Assembly: GCA_009602725.1 (NCBI GenBank)
Contig: WELB01000043.1
Coordinates: 712,267-726,765 of the forward strand
From: Spirogloea muscicola
Taxonomy: Eukaryota > Streptophyta > Zygnematophyceae > Spirogloeales > Spirogloeaceae
Length of the DNA stretch: 14,499 nucleotides
Direction of reading: 5' to 3'
In this document: positions 7,751 to 14,499 of the stretch, one piece after another
Numbering within the stretch: position 1 is the stretch's first letter
How the letters are laid out: every line of letters begins with the position of its first letter
Notes under the pieces: model-generated
Databases searched by the model: none
What the model was told of the DNA's origin: nothing
What the model saw: the letters and a program-made list of their open reading frames with translations, nothing else
Made by a program: the position numbers and the translations under genes

Positions 7751-7905
7751 CGTACTGAGCTTCCCTCTGCATCGTCTTGTGTTTTGTAGTGTTTTGAGGT
7801 GTAGTCCTTTTCCAAAAGTACGAAGAACACACCGGCTCCTTCAGACCTTGCCCGTTCCTTTGGGCTGGCCTCTCCCAGCCACCAGTTAATCTGGCCGCGC
7901 TTGCT
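7751..7905 (+). repeat. Chimeric 3' UTR (type A start, type B end)
   Basis: The left half (GTACTGAGCTTCCCTCTGC...GTAGTCCTTTTCC) follows the type-A 3' UTR at 7203-7264. The right half from about 7832 (CGGCTCCTTCAGACCTTG...) follows the type-B 3' UTR, including GGCTGG (7863-7868) / CCAGCC (7875-7880) and the GCGCTTGCT end at 7905. Between them lies AAGTACGAAGAACA (7816-7829), the exact reverse complement of 735-748 in the first cluster. Confidence 0.6.
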
Positions 7906-8480
7906 CCTTTCATTGGAAGAGCCGTTCGCTTCCTCGACAGAAGCAGTCAGAGTCGGCGTACCGCGGAGCCTGGCAGTCCCGCGGCACCCCGCAGGAGGCC
8001 AGCCACCGCGCCGACGCTCCGGGAGGGCGCCAGATCCAGACGCCGAGCAAAGGAGCAGCAGTGGTGGATTGTTTCCCAGCCGGCCCTGGCCCCGCTCATC
8101 CGCCGTTGAGGAGGGCCCCTGCGCGGCCGTTGACCTGCCTGCCGCTCACCGGGGGGCATTTGACCCCGCTAAACTCCCGCGAGGGCCCGGTAACCGGACG
8201 GCCTGCGGCTCCCGCCGGGGGGCCTTTTAATCAACTCCGTGAGCGAAAGCCAGGCCGAGGCTTAGCCCAACCGCGCCGTCAAACCAGACGAAATCGTTGC
8301 TGCTGATTCCGCCACCCCCGCGCCGGCCGCGCCGCGGCCGCCGCCGCCGCCGCCGCCGTCACGCCGCCATCTGCGGCCTTGCGGGGCCTGCTGCTGGCGA
8401 TGCGCGGGCGCTAGGGCCACAAAGCGAGGCTGGCGGCGGCCTCTGCTGCTGCCGGCTCCGCCACCACTGCGCCCGGCTCG
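7906..8480 (+). promoter_or_regulatory. 5' region of the RING gene
   Basis: This non-repetitive, GC-rich piece lies between the last retroelement end and the ATG at 8481, and should contain the promoter and leader. An inverted CCAAT-like ATTGG occurs at 7913-7917, and a (GCC)n tract at about 8336-8358. An in-frame TAG at 8412-8414 precedes the start codon and supports 8481 as the first usable ATG. I see no convincing TATA box, and the transcription start cannot be placed. Confidence 0.4.
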
Positions 8481-11400
8481 ATGGCGACGGCGGCGTGCGC
8501 TGCGCCAAGCGCGCTGCCGCCGTGCCGGCGGCTGCCGCGCCTCGACGAGGCCTCCCGAGCCCGCTACTGCAGGCTGCGCGCCGCCCGTCCGTGCGGCGCT
8601 GCCTTATCCCAGCCGCTGCCGCTGCAGCACAGCGGCGGCGGGGCGCCGCTTCTGGCGCAGTCGAGCGCTGAGCAGAGGTCCTTGGCGAAGGGCCTGCTCA
8701 GTCGGCGCCGGCCTTGGCCACAGCGACGGCCTGCCCGGCCTGCGCAGGCGTCAGGAGCCGCTGGCGCAGAGGCCTTNCCCGCCACCGCCACCGCCGCCAC
8801 CGCCGCCCTCGCCGCCGCCGCCTCCACCGGCCTCGCGGCCGCCGCCGCTGCAGTCCGCAACCCCTCTGCTGTCAGAACAGCTGCAAAGCCAGCGCACTGC
8901 CCAGTCCTCTTGGCCAACTTATGTGGTGGACAGCACGGCTGGGGAAGACTCAGCTGCTCCGCAGGAGCTGTCGGACGAGCGCATGCTGGCCGGAGCGGAC
9001 AAGCTCAGCGCGCCCTCCTACACTAGCAGCCTGAAGCCTTTAACCAAAGAGTTGGCGAATGCAAAGCTCCGGGAGGCCATGCAGGTGGTGCAGTACTTCT
9101 ACATATTTGCCGCAATCATCCAGTACGGCCGCCTAGCCGACCTGGCCGTGCTTGGTGAGTCGAGCAGTCCGATGCCGCCTATGCGTGCATTAGCGGCGTG
9201 AGTTTCAGCTCGTAGTTGCTTGTGTCAGTCGATTCTGCTCAAGGACGAGGTGCCAGCTCTCGCTGCAAGAGAGCTGACACAGGCCTTTGAAGGTGCGCCC
9301 TGGCAGACGAGGTCTGCCAGCTGCTGATGAGCAAGAAGCGGGCTTTCAAGGCCCTCCTGGCCTCCGACGCTAGCAGCCTTCTGTACAGCCTGGCCGACTG
9401 CAACAGGTTGCCATCCCCCCTGTGGTCGGCTGTTGATCACGGGTCTGAACGGTGTAGCAAAACGGATATGCTAAAGCATGGGATAGCATTCACAATGCTG
9501 ACACTGGCAGCAAGTTGTTTTCCTGCAGCGCGACTTGCCTCGAGTTCAAGGAGTGGCTCGCTCCGAAGGTGGGGACTGGCCCGCTTGTGAAGGTGGAAGG
9601 CAAGAAGGGCAAGGGCAAGGTGGGCTTCACAGACGAGTTGCTGGCACCTTCTTGCCGCACTCTGCACTACAACGTGGACACCACATGCAGTGGATGACTG
9701 CTATGGGCTGACATGAAGTAGGCCAGCCAAGCACGCCCCCTGGCAGCGCAGGGCTTGCGACGTGGTGCAGGAGAGGTAGCGGCTGTTACTGAACTTTTTG
9801 CTGCTATTGCTGTGCTGGTCGTCCGTGCTCCAGGACAAGGACAAGGGCGCCGGCAGTTCCAAAGAGGCCGCAGGTCTGGCCACCAAGAAGGAGGAGCAGA
9901 AGGCCGCCACGGCAGCCTTGCAGAAGGCTCTTGACTCAAACGACCTTGCCAAGATGATTGACGCCCTCCGTCTCCTCCGGAACAAGGCCAACAAGAAGCT
10001 TGTGAGAGATGTTCAGGTCAGTCAAGATTGACTGCCAGCCATTCATGTGGTGCAGTGTGGTGCTTTGACCGCCCCTGACTGGCAATGGGGCTTGTATCAT
10101 GACATTGTCAGTGCTGCTTGGGCTTTCGGAATTCCAGCGTCACTTTGCACTCGTGGCACTGACGTTTGACACCTAACCTAGGGTGATTGCTAGATGCAAC
10201 TCTCATCTGCAAGCTGCTTGCTTGCGAGATTCACTGCTATGGTTGTATGACCTCTGGACTGCGTAGCTGGAGGTGGAGAAGAAGCTCTTTGGCGAGGATG
10301 TGGACACAACGCAGGAGTACGGCGCGTCTGGCGCAGGGACGCACGCCAACCTGGTGGGGCACCAGGGGTGCACCTGCCGCAACTGCTACCCGTCCAGCTC
10401 GAGCTCAGCCTACCCTGGTGGGCCTTACAACGGCGAGTTGCCTCCGCCAGACTTGACAGCGCAGTACCTCCCCTACTCGCCCGGGGCTGGCCCCAGCTAC
10501 ACTGGCTGCGAGCTCGACGAGCCAGGCGCATACAAGGGCGATCAGCCTCCGTATGCCCCAAGTTATTCCGGCAAGGGCTCGGCGTCCATCGCCATGCCTG
10601 TCGCAACACGTGGAGCGAGCTCCCTGGCTGCCAATCTCGACCTGCCCCCTCCCTCAGCCATTCATGGCCGAGAGCATGAGAGGCCCTACGCTCTGCCGCA
10701 TGCCGGGTTCCCAGACGATGACCAGGCCATGCTGCAGTACGGTAGCGACGATTTTGATGACGACCTGGCGACGAACAGCGGCGAAGGCAGCGACGAGAAT
10801 TGGCACGAGATTGGCGAGGAGCTCATCCGCCATGAGCAGGTCAGCAAGAGTAGTTGTCGCAACTCGGTCACATCTTGTGTGCTCAAGTGGCATGCACACA
10901 AGGCTGATGGATGCAAACGGCATGGGGTGGTGCTGGCTGCAGGTCGTGGCCCTGTGCAATACGACTCTCAAGGAAGCGCAGGGCTCTGGTGATGTTCAGC
11001 GTATGCGGGACGCACTGGCAGATCCCCAGAACGGGCACGCAGAGTCATCTATTCGACATGCTGTCACGCGAGCCTTGAAAAAGAAGGAGCAGAAGATGAA
11101 GGACAGGGAGTTGAGGAATGCAAGGAACAAGAAAGACGAGGCGGCTGCCATCCCCAATGGGACCGACATCACCCTGAACACAGAGCGCGGGTGTCAAACG
11201 GGAGATGTCTCACTGACTGACTCCTCGGCGATCCACTTGGTGGACAGTGGTGGCAGCATAGAGCAGCCTGAGGCCGTCTTACCGTCACTGGGAAGTGTGC
11301 CAGCATCTGGTCAGGTGACAGCTGATACCGGCGCTTTCAGCAGGCAGGTGGAAGCGTCACAGGACGCTAGCAGCGTCCTTGATGGCTCCTGGAGGCAGCC

Positions 11401-11713
11401 TCAGGCGGGTGGCTCTGAAGAGGCCTGGCGAGAGGTTGAGGGCGGCTCGTGGTCCACCAGTGGCCGAGGCGGCATGCAAGAAAGGACTGCCCCCACTGGC
11501 CGCAGGGGGCCAAGGAAGGAGCCACATGCCAAGTCTTCGGAGGGACTTGGTACGAGTCAGGAGATAGACGGTAGCAGCAGCAGCGTGCAGCGGAAGGCCG
11601 GCGGCAAGCTCGGCCAAGACTCAACTGCGGATGGGTGGGTACAGGATGCGTCGGAGGACGGCATTTCGTCTCGGGGGTCACCGTCGGCCCCGCAAGGTGC
11701 CACTTTGCTGGGT

Positions 11714-11753
<40 letters not shown>

Positions 11754-12652
11754 GCTTGCTGTCGCTGAGGAGCTCCAGCAGGCCGCAGCAGGCTGGCGCG
11801 TCGGCGCTCGGCTCCTCTGGCAACGATGTGCATGCCAGTACCCTGCCACGGGCCGTGCCTGCGGTGAAGCCGCGGCGAGACTTGCAGGCACCGCCCCCGC
11901 CTCCTCCTGCTCCTTCTCCCAGGAGGGCTGCTCCCGAGGGGGTGGCTCCAGCAGCCAGTAGGCCGCAGCGGCAGCCAGGCTCGTGGGCGTCAGTCGCGGC
12001 GCCAAACTCGGTCCCCACTGCGGATGCTCCCAGTGCAGCGAGACCGGTCGGCGGCCAGTCCTACCAACACATGGTGACACCAGCTGCGCCTACCAGGGCC
12101 CAAAGGACAGGTCAGGGTGCTGGCCATTCTAGCGGGCAGCCAGAGCTGAAGCAGTCCATGAGGGGCGGTCGTGGCGGCCCTGCTGCAGGCAGTGGCAGCA
12201 ATGAATTCAGCCACCGGTCAAGGGAGCTCCCGCCGCTGGAGGTCGCGCACAGCATCCTCCACTGGCTGGGGCTATCACAGGAGCACGTCAATCCCCGACC
12301 GCCGACCGGTGGCAGTCGTGCACGACATAGGGAAGGCGGCGGCGGCGGCGGCAGCGGCGGCGGCGGCGGGAGAAAGTCACGACGAGGCGGCAGGGAGCAC
12401 ACGCGCAAGCCAGCCCAGCGCTGCGGCAGCACTGCAGCAGCTTTGCCAGCAGTGCACCCACTGGTCATGAGCTACGAGGAGGACGAGAATCTGTGCATCA
12501 TTTGCCTGGAGCGAGAGAAGGACACGGCTTATGACCCGTGCGGCCACGACTCATTCTGCCTGGACTGTGCCAAGGCCAACTTCGATGCTCGCCGCGAGTG
12601 CCCTATCTGCCGTACTCCGCTCGATGCGCTCAAGCAAGTAGCGTGCGTGTGA
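8481..12652 (+). CDS. Large protein with C-terminal RING finger (putative E3 ubiquitin ligase)
   Basis: Six exons: 8481-9154, 9307-9406, 9529-9619, 9834-10016, 10267-10839 and 10943-12652. Introns are GT-AG and phases agree, giving about 1,109 residues once the N at 8777 is dropped. Residues 1-99 are basic and low complexity, then a proline run (about 100-118). A helical region follows (PLTKELANAKLREAMQVVQY, DEVCQLLMSKKRAF). Two related segments come next: ALQKALDSNDLAKMIDAL (exon 4) and TLKEAQGSGDVQRMRDAL (exon 6). Exon 5 is Pro/Tyr-rich with a CTCRNC cluster (384-389) and an acidic end. Exon 6 is mostly disordered, with Ser11 (800-810), a proline run and glycine runs. The RING, residues 1058-1096, is C-x2-C-x11-C-x-H-x3-C-x2-C-x10-C-x2-C, a complete C3HC4 set, 13 residues from the end. 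Such domains usually bind E2 enzymes; the target is unknown. Exon 3 has alternative in-frame splice sites (acceptor at 9511; donors after 9570 and 9592). Confidence 0.78.
8777..8777. other. Ambiguous base N, probably an extra base
   Basis: Before N the frame from ATG 8481 is open (ASGAAGAEA). After N the protein-like sequence (proline run, then PLLSEQLQSQRTAQSSWPTY up to the 9155 splice donor) is in the next frame. Removing N joins them as AEAFPPPP and gives exon 1 the phase needed for the acceptor at 9306. Confidence 0.75.
9221..9281 (+). other. Inverted repeats in RING intron 1
   Basis: Two overlapping perfect inverted repeats lie in the intron 9155-9306: CAGCTCTC (9254-9261) with GAGAGCTG (9269-9276), loop of 7; and TGTGTCAG (9221-9228) with CTGACACA (9274-9281). 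The right arms share CTG, so the two stems exclude each other at their base. They lie 25-85 bases before the splice acceptor. Confidence 0.5.
11720..11752 (+). repeat. (AGC)11 microsatellite coding Ser11
   Basis: Eleven uninterrupted AGC codons in exon 6 of the RING gene encode a serine run. The perfect repeat suggests recent slippage and possible length variation. A further imperfect GGC/AGC tract near 12334-12371 encodes a glycine run in the same exon. Confidence 0.95.
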
Positions 12653-12903
12653 CAGCCAGCAAATCTGCTGACTTTTCACAGCCAAACGGCTTCACAATGG
12701 CCTATGGGACATCTTCCTGGCACCTGAAAGCTGAAAGCTGCCCTGCTCAGGGCTCCGCGAGGGTGAGGACTCACTTCTTTGAGGCCCTCCAGTTCAGATT
12801 GATTCCTTGCAAATGCCTTCAAAGTGGAGTCAAGTTGGGAGTCAAGGCTTGCAAGCAAGACGACCTGCCCCCAACGTGTGCATCTCTCACCTGCTGTATG
12901 AGT

Positions 12904-12908
12904 TTACA
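12904..12908 (-). terminator. Candidate poly(A) signal TGTAA for the DUF2358 gene
   Basis: TGTAA on the minus strand is the common polyadenylation signal of many green algae. It is the only copy between the DUF2358 stop and the RING stop. If it is used, the 3' UTR would be about 450 bases. Chance occurrence is possible. Confidence 0.3.
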
Positions 12909-12951
12909 TTGGTTGCTTAGCTCCACTGCCAGAGTAGAAATTCACTGCTCA

Positions 12952-12971
12952 CAGACATGCCAACATGTCTG
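12952..12971 (+). other. Perfect 8-bp hairpin in the RING 3' flank
   Basis: CAGACATG (12952-12959) and CATGTCTG (12964-12971) form a perfect inverted repeat with a 4-base loop CCAA, 300 bases after the RING stop codon. It could fold in the 3' UTR of either convergent transcript. There is no T-run, so it is not a bacterial-type terminator. Confidence 0.5.
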
Positions 12972-13354
12972 CAGCCACCTAGCTAGCTAGATACAGCGAC
13001 TCAAATTGCACAGAAGCGATATGTGGCGAGCCTGTTGCCAGCCAGCAGCGCTCCCGTCCTTAGACAGAAATTTGAGCAAAGATTACTGAGTGCCATCCAA
13101 AATTGGGGAAGGAGGGGCGGCAAAGTAGCTCTGTCTATGTTTTGGGACCTAAAGAAGCCGGACCCAAAGACTGTACCCTTCACAAGGGGCTCCGATTGGG
13201 CTTAGGTTGGCAACTTCACGAGGTAGCAATCAAGTGGATCGCTTGGCTATGCTTGGCTATGCAGCGCCGACGCTTCTCTAGCCGCAGCTCTAACCTCAAG
13301 CAAATCTGTCCCCCAGGGTGGCATCAAGCGAGGGAGTGGGCGCGTGATCAAAGC

Positions 13355-14376
13355 TCAGCTCTCCGGGACAGCTGAGTGCGGCCACCGCTCGGCGCTGGTC
13401 AGCAGCAGCGTGCTCTTAAGTGCCCAGTAGAAGCGTACCCAAGTGAAGGCGACAAGGAAGGGCGCGACCTGCCGTAGCAGCGCGGCAGTGCTGGCGTAGA
13501 ACGTCGGCGTGGGCTCTGTGCGCTGGCCTGTCGTCGCAGCGCGCACTAGGTCCATGACCGTCAGCTTCTCAAAGACACGATTGTCGCGCATGATGACATT
13601 ATCCACCTGCAACGTGACAGACGGAGCCACGGTGTCAGTGAGTCATATTTCCGTGGTCACTCAGATGTTCAGTTGCTTCGATTTGGTCGAAACTGGTCAG
13701 TCGGTCGGTTGATCGATCGATTGGCGGATCACGACGTCGACGAGGCACGGCAGGAGCCACGCCCAACCTTGTGCTCGTAGATCTTGCCCTCCCTGTCGAG
13801 CTTGTACTCAGAGTTGCCGTCAAAGTGGCCCTGCGCCTCCCACGGCACGCGCGGGACGCCGCGCACGGTCCACCGCACCATAATGACCTTGTCGCTGGGC
13901 TGCCAGACGCGCACGATGTCGACCCAGAGCGTGCTGAAGAAGACGCGGCCGTGGAAGCGGAGCGCCCAGAACATGAGCTTGTAGCTGTCCAGGCCGTGGA
14001 AGGTGTTGAGCGGGTCCCGGAACGTGATGTCGTCCCTGCGCACGGACGGCCGCAACGAGGCGGAGGCGCCAGTAGCGGCGCGCCATCAGTCAGGCATGGT
14101 GGAGCACGCGCAAGGTCTGCGCGCCCTCATGGCCACAGCCATGCATGCGCCCACCCTGGCGCTGACAGCGCCGCCAAGGAGGAGGGCGACGTGGCACCTG
14201 TAGATGGAGAAGTCGAGGGGGCGGTAGAAGAGCGTGGGCAGCTCCTCGCGCAGCGTACGGATGGCGTGCCCCACGTTCACGTAGTAGTTGTCGCGCTCGC
14301 CGCTCTCCTGCCGCTGCCGCTGCGGCGGCGGCGCCGACGCCTGCACCGCCGCCGCGTCCGCCGCCGCCGCCGTGAG
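13355..14376 (-). CDS. DUF2358 family protein (NTF2/SnoaL-like), 5' end missing
   Basis: Three exons on the minus strand: about 14376-14198 (partial), 14035-13768 and 13606-13355, with GT-AG introns and matching phases, at least 232 residues. The first exon reads NVGHAIRTLREELPTLFYRPLDFSIYR. The second has the family hallmark DDITFRDPLNTFHGLDSYKL, then MFWALRFHGRVFF, VRVWQPSDKVIMVRWTVRGV, PRVPWEAQGHFDG and SEYKLDREGKIYEHK. The third begins VDNVIMRD. In plants and algae these nucleus-encoded proteins are usually predicted to go to the plastid; the function is not established. The N-terminus, with any transit peptide, is lost because the exon runs into the terminal A-run. The C-terminus continues past PTPTFY with about 43 residues including a hydrophobic stretch (VAPFLVAFTWVRFYWAL) that could be membrane-associated. 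No in-frame stop lies between the listed exons. Confidence 0.9.
13692..13726. repeat. Short CGGT/GATC repeats in a DUF2358 intron
   Basis: The plus strand reads TGGTCAGTCGGTCGGTTGAT and then CGATCGATTGGCGG. These short tandem repeats lie in the intron 13607-13767, are palindromic in the GATC part and have no evident coding role. Confidence 0.6.
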
Positions 14377-14377
14377 G

Positions 14378-14499
<122 letters not shown>

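Larger units (their letters stand above)
12653..13354. other. Intergenic 3' flank between convergent genes
   Basis: No gene is seen in these 700 bp. It must hold the 3' UTRs of the RING gene (+) and the DUF2358 gene (-). The only TGTAA motif I found on the minus strand is at 12908-12904, about 450 bases after the DUF2358 stop. No TGTAA was found on the plus strand after 12652. A perfect 10-bp tandem repeat, GCTTGGCTAT twice, lies at 13241-13260, and CTGAAAG twice near 12723-12736. Confidence 0.5.

Noticed and set aside
154-7905. CRISPR array or bacterial repeat system as explanation of the repeated units
   Set aside because: Units differ in length, are coding remnants plus 3' UTR, and the surrounding genes are eukaryotic with introns.
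9515-9697. Exon 3 of the RING gene read through to TGA near 9695 as the end of a shorter protein
   Set aside because: A donor after 9619 joins in phase to a lysine-rich exon at 9834 and the whole model closes; an alternative short transcript cannot be excluded.
11367-12080. 237-codon minus-strand frame opposite the RING gene
   Set aside because: It is the antisense shadow of a GC-rich repetitive exon, with cysteine runs caused by the AGC repeat.

Overview
The window looks like nuclear DNA of a photosynthetic eukaryote, most likely a GC-rich green alga. All three recognisable genes are split by GT-AG introns of about 100-300 bp. One encodes a DUF2358 protein, a family I know from plants, algae and cyanobacteria. 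Coding and upstream regions are full of GCC/CAG trinucleotide runs. There are no operons, ribosome binding sites, tRNAs or rRNAs, and I cannot name the genus.

Layout from left to right: (1) 1-152, a GC-rich edge that may hold the first codons of a gene. (2) 154-1835, a head-to-tail cluster of 5'-truncated retroelement 3' ends. (3) 1836-3063, no gene seen. (4) 3064-5490, minus strand, a complete seven-exon gene for a seven-helix membrane protein of the TMEM184/LAZ1/Ost-alpha family (DUF300). (5) about 5572-7905, a second, longer cluster of the same retroelement family. (6) 7906-8480, upstream region of the next gene. (7) 8481-12652, plus strand, a six-exon gene for a protein of about 1,109 residues with a C-terminal RING finger. 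(8) 12653-13354, shared 3' flank of two convergent genes. (9) 13355-14376, minus strand, a DUF2358 gene that lacks its 5' end. (10) 14378-14499, a run of 122 A's ending the window.

The gene models were built by hand from exon phase, splice sites and family motifs. In both complete genes an ambiguous base (N at 5451 and at 8777) lies in exon 1. In each case the reading frame joins only if the N is treated as an extra base, so automatic annotation would probably break both genes.

The most unusual feature is the pair of retroelement clusters. About ten fragments, all on the plus strand, end in a 3' UTR with a conserved GGCTGG/CCAGCC hairpin. One subfamily ends abruptly at GCGCTTGCT with no poly(A), and the next fragment often starts at once at a different internal position. 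This suggests repeated 5'-truncated insertion at or next to the end of an earlier copy. The coding remnants share a C-terminal module with RRxDLV, ADVVTTD and K-x(3)-YADH motifs that resembles a PD-(D/E)XK-type nuclease fold; that assignment is inference. The second cluster fills the space between two divergent host genes and begins about 80 bp from one start codon.
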